A DNA stretch of 10,376 nt, taken from positions 1 to 10,376 of the forward strand of contig WJKO01000389.1 in assembly GCA_014729055.1 (NCBI GenBank), read 5' to 3'. Source of the stretch: Promethearchaeota archaeon (lineage in GTDB: Archaea; Asgardarchaeota; Lokiarchaeia; Sigyniarchaeales; Promethearchaeaceae). Made by a program: the position numbers and the translations under genes. A model generated the notes under the pieces. The model saw nothing but the letters and a program-made list of their open reading frames with translations. It was not told the DNA's origin and did not search any database. Below are positions 1-7,574 of the stretch, piece after piece; the first letter of the stretch is position 1; the number at the start of each line of letters is the position of its first letter.

Positions 1-1
1 A

Positions 2-406
2 GATGTAATGCATTTTATTTGCGCAATAAACCATGATTTAATTAAAAAAAATGAGGGTTTAGTGAAATTCGAAAATCTAAAAAATTATCCATTTATTTCT
101 CGTGAAGAGGGCTCAGGAACTCGAAATATATTTGAAAAACAGTTTAAAAAATATTCTAAGTTAAATTATGTACTTGAATTGAATGATAACGATTCTATTA
201 TCTCTGCCGTTAGCGAATCAGATTATATAGCAGTTTTGAGTGAGTCGATTGCAAAAAAGGCAGAAGATGCAGGACTTATTAAAACTTTTAAGCTTAAAGA
301 TCATCCAGTCATTGCTAAACGTGATATCTATTTTTTAAAGTTGAAAAATAAGAGCCTCTCAAAATTAAAACAGAAATTTTGGGATTATCTTAAAAAAAAT
401 GTATAA
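2..406 (+). CDS. LysR-type regulator, C-terminal effector-binding domain (5' truncated)
   Basis: This is the C-terminal part of a LysR-type substrate-binding domain, which in this family binds a small effector and controls DNA binding by an N-terminal HTH that would lie outside the window. The frame is open back to the first bases of the window, so the ATG at position 8 is probably internal. The diagnostic stretch is FISREEGSGTR, about 30 residues in, where LysR domains have a Phe-Ile-xx-Glu-Gly-Ser-Gly-Thr-Arg strand-turn. It is followed by the usual helix (NIFEKQFKKY), the segment around DNDSIISAVSESDYIAVLSE matching the family's 'xAVxxGxGIAxLS' region, and a closing helix LKQKFWDYLKK. The gene ends 15 bp from the convergent methyltransferase gene. 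Its last codons form an A8 run. LysR proteins are less common in archaea than in bacteria. A periplasmic-type binding protein is a less likely alternative because the REEGSGTR signature is LysR-like. Confidence 0.75.
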   Translation, partial: DVMHFICAINHDLIKKNEGLVKFENLKNYPFISREEGSGTRNIFEKQFKKYSKLNYVLELNDNDSIISAVSESDYIAVLSESIAKKAEDAGLIKTFKLKDHPVIAKRDIYFLKLKNKSLSKLKQKFWDYLKKNV

Positions 407-421
407 TCTCTCAATTTGCAG

Positions 422-1024
422 TTAATTATTCTTTATTGCAAGAATATAAAACATTTCGTTAGTATCAACATATTTTCTAATGTTTAAATCTTGCTGTCCT
501 AACATGATTTTAATTTTCTTCATAGGTGGAAGCATATCATGAGAGATTATCGTATTTTTTTGTTTTTTATGATGTTTATTAATCTTTTCCCGGGATTCTG
601 AATGGGCAATTATCAATTTCCCTCCAATTGTTAAGCCCCGTGATAAATGCTCTATGAGTTTTATTTTATTTGGAAAATGAGGAAAACAAGAATAACAGAT
701 GATCGCATCAAATTGTGCATTCATTTCAAGTTCTATTACATCTTGAGCCATAAACTTAAGATTGGGATAATTTTCTTTCGAATATTTCTGCTTTGCTATT
801 GAAATCATTTTTTCAGAAATGTCGTTTATAATAATTTCGCCTTTAGTTGACACTCTATTAAAAATGTATGGAATTAATATACCTGTCCCTGAGGCAACAT
901 CTAAGACTCTGTTTCCGGGCTTTAATTTTAATTCATCTATGATCATCTTAATTTTTTCTGGATCATGAAATACCTCTTTATCCCACGTTTCTGATTTTTG
1001 ATCAAAATAATACTTTCGATTCAA
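422..1024 (-). CDS. Class I SAM-dependent methyltransferase
   Basis: This 200-residue soluble protein has the Rossmann methyltransferase fold. Motif I is VLDVASGTG (residues 40-48), the acidic residue after strand 2 is D68 in IIINDIS, motif II contains D106 (QFDAIICYSCF), and motif III is GGKLIIAH (134-141). The N-terminal YYFDQKSETWD and the HDMLPP segment near residue 162 are typical of UbiE-like small-molecule methyltransferases, but the substrate cannot be read from the sequence. The start is a TTG: the frame stays open upstream but offers no ATG, and a GTGA ribosome binding site lies seven bases before the TTG. The gene is divergent from the helicase, with about 100 bp between them, and convergent with the LysR gene. 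An A8 run at 392-399, inside the LysR gene, reads as T8 on this strand 23 bases past the stop and may terminate it. Confidence 0.85.
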   Translation of the reverse strand: MNRKYYFDQKSETWDKEVFHDPEKIKMIIDELKLKPGNRVLDVASGTGILIPYIFNRVSTKGEIIINDISEKMISIAKQKYSKENYPNLKFMAQDVIELEMNAQFDAIICYSCFPHFPNKIKLIEHLSRGLTIGGKLIIAHSESREKINKHHKKQKNTIISHDMLPPMKKIKIMLGQQDLNIRKYVDTNEMFYILAIKNN

Positions 1025-1124
1025 CCAAATTTCACTTGTTATTTCTAATTGATATTTATTTAATAAATCATCTGTCTTGATATTTTTAATTGCTATAATT
1101 CATTACCTATTATTGAAGGGATAT
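1025..1124. promoter_or_regulatory. Divergent promoter region, methyltransferase/helicase
   Basis: This 100-bp A/T-rich spacer must carry promoters for both flanking genes. For the minus-strand methyltransferase a TATA-like block (TTATTAAATAAATATC on the minus strand, about 1052-1067) lies some 30-40 bases before the TTG. For the helicase, TATAATT at about 1094-1100 lies roughly 25-30 bases before the ATG at 1125, a spacing that would give a very short or absent leader. The TATA calls rest on composition and distance only. Confidence 0.4.
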
Positions 1125-3428
1125 ATGGTAGATTTTGAAAAATTTCTTAATGCATTGAAAAAAGAAGAGTATTACACCGATCAAATTACCCATATTCAAC
1201 ATATACCTAAAAAAGAAGCAAAATATGGGATAATAGAACACCCTCTACAAAAAAGGTTAAGACATTGGATGGAACAGAATAAGGTAAAATTATGGGGGCA
1301 CCAATCTCGAGCGATTAATTCAATCTTTGAGGGTAATAATACGGCAATAGTTACTTCTACAGCTTCGGGAAAATCTTTATGTTATAATATTTCGGTGTTG
1401 CAATCCATTTTAGAACAGCCGCAAACCACTGCACTTTATTTATTCCCCACGAAAGCATTGGCTCGAGATCAATATTATATTTTATCCAAGTTTATGAAGG
1501 AAATGAAGATTAAAACTTCCAGGGTCGGAGTCTATGATGGGGATGTAGAGCCAGAAGATAAACGAAGGATCTTGGCGGAAGCCAATATCATTATCACTAA
1601 TCCCTATGGTTTACATTTTTATATCCCATGGTTCAAAAGAAAATGGAAACGTATCTGTGAAAATTTGAGATATATTATTTTGGACGAAATTCATATATAT
1701 AGAGGGATCTTTGGTTCAAATTTTGCCCTATTAATCAGACGTTTAAAACGTATGCTTGAGCATTATGGTATAAGCCCGCAATGGATATTATCCAGTGCAA
1801 CAATAAGTAATCCTAAAAAATTCGCAGAAAAGCTGGTGGGGGAAGAATTTATTGTGATTGATGAGGATAATTCGCCTTCAGGTGCGAAAAAAGTAATTCT
1901 CTGGGATCTTCCATACGATGAAACCTCTGGAAAATATCGTTCTGCTCATCAAGAAACTAAGAACATTTTTATTACCCACTTAAAACAAAATATTCAAACG
2001 CTAACTTTCACCCTCTCACGAAAAATGGCAGAGCTTCAAGCTCTTTGGACCAGAGAAGCTTTACCCCCTATTAAAAACATGATCCATAGTTATCGAGCTG
2101 GGATAAATAAAAAAACAAGAAGATTAATTGAAAAGAATTTTAAAACCCGGAATATTTTAGGAATTAGTTCTACTAATGCTTTAGAATTGGGGATCGATAT
2201 CGGCTCATTAGATGCCACCATCTGTTCAGGATTTCCTGGAACTTTATCAAGCTTTTGGCAACAAATTGGTCGATCTGGTCGTGGAGAAGAATTATCAATC
2301 GCCACCTATGTTCCGATGGCGAATCCACTTGATCTGTTTTATGTGCATAATCCAGATATTTTATTTGGACCTATTAAAGAGGAAGTATTGATTACACTAA
2401 ATAATAAATATATTCTCAAAAATCATATATGCTGCGCGGCAAAAGAGAGTCCTTTAACTATTGATGAATACGAGAAATTTGGAGTATCTGAAAATGAATT
2501 TTTTGTAGACTGTATAATAGAATTGGTCGAAGAAGATCTTCTGATGAAACGGGGAGATTTATACTATTGGAAAGGTACTTTCTATCCAAATCAAAAATAT
2601 GGATTAAATGATTTATCGGATCGAATGTATAAAGTAATTTTGAAGACAGATCTTAAAGAAATATTGCTTACGACGGAAGATGAGAGTTATGTATTTAGAG
2701 ATCTTCATTCAGGTGCGGTATATCTCTATGAAGCAGAAACCTATATAGTAAAAGAGCTCGATGTTGAAGGGAAAAAGGTATATGTTTCAAGAGAAAATGT
2801 CGATTATTACACTCAATCCTTGAAACATACAGATATCATCTCTCTAGATCTAATATTTCAGGTAAAAACTGGTCCGAATGGTATGGTTGAAGCACAGTTT
2901 GGAGATGTCAAAGTTGAACATGAATATTATTCATATAAAGTTATAGATACGTTAACTCAAGAAACGCGTTCACGATTTCCATTAGAAAATATCCCAATCA
3001 TAGAATATGAATCTCAGGCATGTTGGTTTTATATACCCTTTGAGATTCAAAAGGAGTTGGAAATGGAGGGTTTCCATTTAGGAGGCTCAATTCATGCTAT
3101 TGAACACGGTGCAATCGCTATGGCACCCGCACTCGCCCAAGTATCTCGCTGGGATTTAGGAGGTGTTTCTATTGATTTTGATCCCGTGAAACAAGAACCG
3201 GTCATCTATATTTATGATGCATATCGCGGTGGGATTGGTATTTCAGAACAACTCTATTTCAATCTTATAGAATTATTATCTCTTACATATAAGTTAATAA
3301 ATACCTGTAGCTGCAAATCATCGGATGGATGTCCAGCTTGTATTATGAGCCCGAAATGTGGTAACAATAATGAACCGTTGGATAAGAAAGGAGCACTCTT
3401 TATATTAAAAAAAATATTAGAAATTTAA
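1125..3428 (+). CDS. MrfA/YprA-type DEAD/DEAH DNA helicase with C-terminal cysteine cluster
   Basis: This superfamily 2 helicase (767 residues) is of the family that includes Bacillus MrfA (YprA, mitomycin-lesion repair), fungal Hrq1 and archaeal SftH; members are 3'-5' DNA translocases. Visible motifs: Walker A TSTASGKS (77-84), FPTKALARDQ (107-116), DEIH box (187-190), SAT (224-226), STNALELGIDIG (349-360) and motif VI QQIGRSGRG (379-387). The C-terminal DUF1998-type domain has HAIEHG (657-662), YDAYRGGIGISE and a cysteine cluster C728, C730, C736, C739, C745, ending in the family signature SPKCGNNNEPLDKKGA. The start is placed at the ATG at 1125. A TTG at 1077 would add 16 hydrophobic residues that do not fit the family N terminus, and GAAGGG lies just before the ATG. 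Length is close to the roughly 750 residues usual for the family. No MrfB-like exonuclease partner is in the window. Confidence 0.92.
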   Translation: MVDFEKFLNALKKEEYYTDQITHIQHIPKKEAKYGIIEHPLQKRLRHWMEQNKVKLWGHQSRAINSIFEGNNTAIVTSTASGKSLCYNISVLQSILEQPQTTALYLFPTKALARDQYYILSKFMKEMKIKTSRVGVYDGDVEPEDKRRILAEANIIITNPYGLHFYIPWFKRKWKRICENLRYIILDEIHIYRGIFGSNFALLIRRLKRMLEHYGISPQWILSSATISNPKKFAEKLVGEEFIVIDEDNSPSGAKKVILWDLPYDETSGKYRSAHQETKNIFITHLKQNIQTLTFTLSRKMAELQALWTREALPPIKNMIHSYRAGINKKTRRLIEKNFKTRNILGISSTNALELGIDIGSLDATICSGFPGTLSSFWQQIGRSGRGEELSIATYVPMANPLDLFYVHNPDILFGPIKEEVLITLNNKYILKNHICCAAKESPLTIDEYEKFGVSENEFFVDCIIELVEEDLLMKRGDLYYWKGTFYPNQKYGLNDLSDRMYKVILKTDLKEILLTTEDESYVFRDLHSGAVYLYEAETYIVKELDVEGKKVYVSRENVDYYTQSLKHTDIISLDLIFQVKTGPNGMVEAQFGDVKVEHEYYSYKVIDTLTQETRSRFPLENIPIIEYESQACWFYIPFEIQKELEMEGFHLGGSIHAIEHGAIAMAPALAQVSRWDLGGVSIDFDPVKQEPVIYIYDAYRGGIGISEQLYFNLIELLSLTYKLINTCSCKSSDGCPACIMSPKCGNNNEPLDKKGALFILKKILEI

Positions 3429-3445
3429 GATGTATATCGTAACTT

Positions 3446-4945
3446 TCAATTTTCTGAATCTTTAAGTACCAAACTGGAGGCAATAGTTTTGAAATTCTCC
3501 ACGATATCATCAAAATCGGAGTCATAAGGAAACCACCATAAATCTGGTTTATCATATTGGTCGATATTAATATGCAATGGACGAGTTACTTCATGAAACC
3601 CTATTTCTCCATGAGACCTTCCAATACCTGAATTTTTAGTGCCACCCCAAGGAGTACTTGATAAAGCAAAAGTATATACCACCTCATTTATCATAACTGA
3701 ACCTGTATTTATTTCTTCTGCTATTTTTTTTCCGAATTGAATATCATTAGTCCAAACGCTTGATGTTAACCCATATTGATTGTTATTTACCATTTCAATT
3801 ACTTGGTCCTCCTTATTGAATTTAAGAACCACTAGAACTGGACCGAAAATTTCTTCTTGGACTATTTTCAAATTATTATCTTGAGCTTCCATAATAGTTG
3901 GTTCATAAAAGTAACCTTTAAGATTTGGATTTATTCTTCCCCCAATTAAGACTTTAGCTCCCTCTTGCCTTCCAGTATTAACCATTTCTTCTACAAGATT
4001 TAGCTGTTCTTCGTTTATCATAGCGCCTACATCAACATTAGGTTTTGACGGTATATCTTGTTTTAATTGCCTTGTTGCTTTCACTAAATCTCTTAGAAAA
4101 GCATCATATATACTTGAATGAAGATATAGTCGTTTTACGGAAGCGCAAACTTGGCCTGAATTTGTGAAGATTCCCCATCGAACTGCCTTAACAGCACGGT
4201 CTAAATTAGCATCGGGAAAAACTATCATGGCAGATTTACCCCCGAGTTCCAATGTCACTTCGGTCAACGTTCTTGCAGCTCTTTGCATTATATGCTTTCC
4301 GGTAGCAGTGCTTCCCGTAAATAATACTTTATTAGCATTATCAATGAGAGGATTCCCCAACTTCGATCCGCTTCCAAAAACGGTTTGTACGAGATTTAGT
4401 GGTAGATTAATATCATCAAATATCTCTTGAATTTTTTTTCCAACTAAGACTGTCTCAGAAGAAGGTTTAAATATCGCAGAATTTCCAGCCATAAGACTTT
4501 GCACGATTTGTTGAAATGGTATAGTAAAGGGATAATTATAAGGACCTATAACGCAAATAACTCCAACAGGTTTTCTAAGGAGTATACTCTTTTTATCTAA
4601 TGATTCATAAAATCCTAAAGGGATTTTCTTTTCTTTTCCTATGTAATCATGAACTCTATTATAATAATGAAAAGTGGAGTCTATAGCACCATATACTTCA
4701 TTCACGAACGCTTCAGAGGGAGGTTTCCCAACTTCTGAGCTGATTAATTGAGATATTTCTTCAGATTGCTCTGATATTATTTTATTTACAGTAACAATTG
4801 TTCTTGCTCTTTTTTTAAGAGGAACCTTTTGCCATTCTTTTTGAGCAATTCGAGAATTCTTAAATATATTTTCAAGATTATCTATAGGAGTTTCCTCTAC
4901 TTCTCCCAATAATTCAAGAGTTGCGGGATTTATACTTTTTATCAT
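3446..4945 (-). CDS. Aldehyde dehydrogenase, NAD(P)-dependent
   Basis: This 499-residue enzyme of the aldehyde dehydrogenase superfamily oxidises an aldehyde to the acid with NAD(P). The catalytic apparatus is complete: oxyanion Asn N138 in GPYNYPF, cofactor-binding K160 (FKPSSE), the Rossmann loop FTGSTATGK (209-217), general base E233 in LELGGK, nucleophile C267 in FTNSGQVCAS, and EEIFGPV (364-370). The C terminus is unusual for short housekeeping members: after RPLHI it continues with DLWWFPYD, resembling the plant ALDH22 and mycobacterial succinate-semialdehyde types, an impression that needs a tree. The substrate cannot be deduced. ATG at 4945 is preferred to the TTG three codons upstream; only a weak GTTGAT precedes it. 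The gene converges on the helicase with a 17-bp gap. A minus-strand T8 (3407-3414), inside the helicase gene, could serve as its terminator. Confidence 0.92.
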   Translation of the reverse strand: MIKSINPATLELLGEVEETPIDNLENIFKNSRIAQKEWQKVPLKKRARTIVTVNKIISEQSEEISQLISSEVGKPPSEAFVNEVYGAIDSTFHYYNRVHDYIGKEKKIPLGFYESLDKKSILLRKPVGVICVIGPYNYPFTIPFQQIVQSLMAGNSAIFKPSSETVLVGKKIQEIFDDINLPLNLVQTVFGSGSKLGNPLIDNANKVLFTGSTATGKHIMQRAARTLTEVTLELGGKSAMIVFPDANLDRAVKAVRWGIFTNSGQVCASVKRLYLHSSIYDAFLRDLVKATRQLKQDIPSKPNVDVGAMINEEQLNLVEEMVNTGRQEGAKVLIGGRINPNLKGYFYEPTIMEAQDNNLKIVQEEIFGPVLVVLKFNKEDQVIEMVNNNQYGLTSSVWTNDIQFGKKIAEEINTGSVMINEVVYTFALSSTPWGGTKNSGIGRSHGEIGFHEVTRPLHINIDQYDKPDLWWFPYDSDFDDIVENFKTIASSLVLKDSEN

Positions 4946-5136
4946 TAAAATCAACTAACTAAAATTGAATTTCATTTTTTAATATTAAACATCATAGAAC
5001 TCAACCTAACTTAAATATAATGTTAATAAAAAATAAAGAGAAAAAAAATCAATTAGAGTAATTTTATAAAATAATTAGAGAAATTTACTCAATCTTGATC
5101 ATAATATAAGAAAAAAGCAGAATAATAATAAAAATA
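4946..5136 (-). promoter_or_regulatory. AT-rich spacer: aldehyde dehydrogenase promoter side and EF-2 3' end
   Basis: This 191-bp spacer is almost pure A/T and contains no open frame of note. Being downstream of EF-2 and upstream of the aldehyde dehydrogenase gene, it must hold the terminator of the first and the promoter of the second. No single TATA box stands out from the background, so I do not place one. Confidence 0.3.
5111..5116 (-). terminator. Candidate oligo(T) terminator of EF-2
   Basis: On the minus strand this is T6, flanked by C on both sides, about 21 bases past the EF-2 stop. A T8 tract follows at 5041-5048. Archaeal RNA polymerase terminates at such T-runs without needing a hairpin. 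Position and composition are the only evidence. Confidence 0.35.
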
Positions 5137-7389
5137 TTAGCTTCGTTTATAAATAAAGCGCTCCCAAGAACTCACATTTGGAAGCTCGACTTTCATATTT
5201 TTCCTTTTTCGAATGTCTAATATAAGGTCTTCTTCTAGGCTTCTTGGAACTTGCTCAAAGCCCGAAAATTCATATCCGAAAAATGCCTTACCTTGAGTAG
5301 CACTCCGAATTTCATCTGCGATTCCAATCGTTTCTGCTGCCGGAAGTTCTCCATCAATTAACACATATTCATTCTGAGTGTCAACATTATTTATACGCCC
5401 GCGATGTTGATTAATTATAGCTAACACTCCCGATTCGGTTCCTTGGGGTGTTTTAATATCAATTTTTTGAACGGGCTCAAATATATGTGGGTCAGCAGAG
5501 ATCATCGCAAGCGAAAGTGCCGCGAAAGTCATGCTAGCTATCTGATTATACCCTGTGTGAGCGGGATCTTCATGTATAGTCATATCGGTGAAGAGAATTT
5601 TTATCCCCATAGCAGGCTCCTTTGCCAAAATACAAGAATCAACCCAATCTCGAAAAGCGGCAGTTAAATAAGATTTTACCCGAGAAAATCGTTGCAATCC
5701 TTTTGTTGCATTTACAAGTACATTTCCCTTATAAACATCAACCACCCTTTTTGCTTCTTTAGAGTCCCAATTAGCCTCCTCTCTAAGTATTTCAGCGCGA
5801 GCACTCTGATTCATCAAATCGGTGATCTTACCTGCTTCCAATAACTCCAATGTTTTCTCATCTAACGGTTCCATATGTAATTCTATTCTATTATGAGCAT
5901 TGGATGATTTAGTATGAAAATCTCTGCTTGGTTTGGTTATTCTCTCTCGATAAACTATGATAGGCTCCCCAATATCGATGTTTACTTGATTGTTTATTCG
6001 TTTTGTTAAAATATCAATTTGAAGGGGATCAATCCCAGAGAGAATATATTCCTTACTTTCCTTATCCAATCGAAATTCTGCAGTCGGGTCAGCCATTAAC
6101 CATTTTTTAACGACTTGTCCGAGTTTTCCTAAGTCTTGGGGATCTTTAGGCTTGATACTCCTCGAAACTACTGCTTCACATGCATAGCTGATCCTTTCGA
6201 ATGAGGGTACATTCCCAGCTTCATCTTTATCTGTGGGTGCTTGGTCCGCAGCGATAAATGATTCTCCCGAAGGGCAGATAAATCCATAGAGAGCAAAAAG
6301 ATTACCCGCAGGGATACGATCAATGTCTAAAATATCGGTAATTTCCATTACGCCTAAACGCTTTATTCTCTGAGTCTTTCGCTGATTTACGAGATAAATG
6401 GAATCTGCTTCATCTAAAGTGCCTGAAAAAACTCTTCCTATCAGAGTTGCTCGATAATTTTGCTTAGGATCTAAAAAGATTTTGGTAATCATTCCCGTCA
6501 AAGGTCCTTTAGGATCACTTTTTACTAATGCTTTTCCTAATTCTGAATCAAGATCTCCATGCCAAATTTTTGGAATCCTATATTCTGCTGCTGTTATCGG
6601 ATCGGGTAAATGATCGACGACCATTCTAAGTAAAGGTTCATCCAAAGGTAAATTTTCTCGTAACCAAGGAATATCACCTTCATTATATTTCTCAAACACA
6701 GTTATTGGGGTATATCCTTTTTCTTTTAATATTTCATACGTAAAACCCCAACCGTGTTTAGCTGAACCAACAGCTACCGAGTTTTGGGCAAAATCAATGG
6801 ACCAGTCCGACCATTCGGGGCGAGCTTTCTTAATAAGATCATTCACATCTCGAGTAATATCGTCAATCTTCTTGTAGGTTTCTTCGGGGCTTAGCTTTAA
6901 TTCGCTTATCAACCGATCTACTTTGTTAATAAATAATACAGGTTTACATAATTCATTTCCCACCGCTAATTGAATATTAGTTTCCGTTTGGGTCATTATT
7001 CCTTCCAAAGCGTCAACCAAAATTATACATCCGTCTGAACCACGTAAGGCTCTTGAAACCTCTCCTGTAAATGAAATATGTCCTGGAGTATCGTTAATCT
7101 GAAAAATATAATCCTCATCATCATCCGGGTTTCGAGGATCATTGAATGCTAATAAAACCACACTTGTGAAGATAGTAATGCCTCTTGCTTGTTCCTCCTC
7201 ATCACTATCTGTCATCTGAAGTTGTCCGGCATCTTCTTCTCGCATTAATCCTGCCCTCCTCATCAAATAGTCTGAGGCTGTCGTTTTACCGTGATCTATA
7301 TGGGCAACAATCGAAAAGATTCGCTTTTTCTCATATGATCCTTCAGTAATAAGCTTCGCTATCGTTTCTGGATTTTTTACCTTTACCAT
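5137..7389 (-). CDS. fusA: Translation elongation factor 2 (EF-2), divergent tip loops
   Basis: This 750-residue GTPase is of the archaeal/eukaryal EF-2 type, which translocates tRNA and mRNA on the ribosome. The G domain is complete: G1 AHIDHGKT (29-36), G2 threonine T72 in RGITI, G3 DTPGH (100-104), G4 NKVD (155-158), and G5 GSA (208-210). Domains II to V follow in normal order, ending with the family's IRKRK segment. Several usually fixed positions differ: HVDF after G3 is HISF (104-107), the domain III GELHLE segment reads DPLQID (454-459), tip loop SPNKHNR reads SSNAHNR (495-501), and the diphthamide loop HRGPAQ reads HTGYNQ (611-616), keeping the histidine. These changes suggest either the EF-2 of a lineage without diphthamide synthesis or a second, paralogous EF-2. 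The ATG at 7389 is preceded by GTGA with six bases between. It is a single-gene unit, 185 bp from the next gene upstream. Confidence 0.93.
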   Translation of the reverse strand: MVKVKNPETIAKLITEGSYEKKRIFSIVAHIDHGKTTASDYLMRRAGLMREEDAGQLQMTDSDEEEQARGITIFTSVVLLAFNDPRNPDDDEDYIFQINDTPGHISFTGEVSRALRGSDGCIILVDALEGIMTQTETNIQLAVGNELCKPVLFINKVDRLISELKLSPEETYKKIDDITRDVNDLIKKARPEWSDWSIDFAQNSVAVGSAKHGWGFTYEILKEKGYTPITVFEKYNEGDIPWLRENLPLDEPLLRMVVDHLPDPITAAEYRIPKIWHGDLDSELGKALVKSDPKGPLTGMITKIFLDPKQNYRATLIGRVFSGTLDEADSIYLVNQRKTQRIKRLGVMEITDILDIDRIPAGNLFALYGFICPSGESFIAADQAPTDKDEAGNVPSFERISYACEAVVSRSIKPKDPQDLGKLGQVVKKWLMADPTAEFRLDKESKEYILSGIDPLQIDILTKRINNQVNIDIGEPIIVYRERITKPSRDFHTKSSNAHNRIELHMEPLDEKTLELLEAGKITDLMNQSARAEILREEANWDSKEAKRVVDVYKGNVLVNATKGLQRFSRVKSYLTAAFRDWVDSCILAKEPAMGIKILFTDMTIHEDPAHTGYNQIASMTFAALSLAMISADPHIFEPVQKIDIKTPQGTESGVLAIINQHRGRINNVDTQNEYVLIDGELPAAETIGIADEIRSATQGKAFFGYEFSGFEQVPRSLEEDLILDIRKRKNMKVELPNVSSWERFIYKRS

Positions 7390-7500
7390 TATTTATCACT
7401 ATTAAAATTTTCAATTTTTTGTTCAATTCAATTAATCTTTTAATATTAAGTTCAATAAATTCAAAATTAATTATAGTTCAATTTAACAAAGATAGTGATT
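7390..7500 (-). promoter_or_regulatory. EF-2 leader/promoter region with ATTGAAC repeats
   Basis: This A/T-rich region lies upstream of EF-2. On the + strand GTTCAAT occurs at 7421-7427, 7450-7456 and 7476-7482 (ATTGAAC in the direction of the gene), with 29- and 26-base periods. A GTGA ribosome binding site sits at about 7396-7399. The three heptamers could be an operator or a chance product of the base composition. No TATA box can be assigned with confidence. Confidence 0.35.
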
Positions 7501-7504
7501 TATT

Positions 7505-7529
7505 TCAAAAAAGTTTATTGCTTTTTTGA
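7505..7529 (-). terminator. Inverted repeat with T6, probable terminator of the 9070-7575 operon
   Basis: TCAAAAAAG (7505-7513) and CTTTTTTGA (7521-7529) are a perfect 9-bp inverted repeat separated by seven bases. It lies about 46 bases past the stop of the CxxC/winged-helix gene. Read on the minus strand, its 3' arm supplies T6. An A/T hairpin is weak, so the T-run may matter more than the stem. Confidence 0.45.
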
Positions 7530-7574
7530 TTAGAATTTGAAGTAGAACACGCACTATATTAATTTTAAATTGGT

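Noticed and set aside
1077..1124. Upstream TTG start for the helicase
   Set aside because: It would add 16 mainly hydrophobic residues not seen in the family and overlap the likely TATA region; the ATG at 1125 fits homologues such as Bacillus MrfA.
2090..2305. Minus-strand open frame of 71 codons
   Set aside because: It lies wholly inside the helicase gene opposite its conserved motif V-VI region and has no domain; it is a shadow of the real gene.
4164..4430. Plus-strand open frame of 88 codons
   Set aside because: It lies antisense within the catalytic part of the aldehyde dehydrogenase gene, with no independent support.
5443..5667. Plus-strand open frame of 74 codons
   Set aside because: It is antisense to the conserved domain IV-V of EF-2 and has no ribosome binding site or recognisable product.
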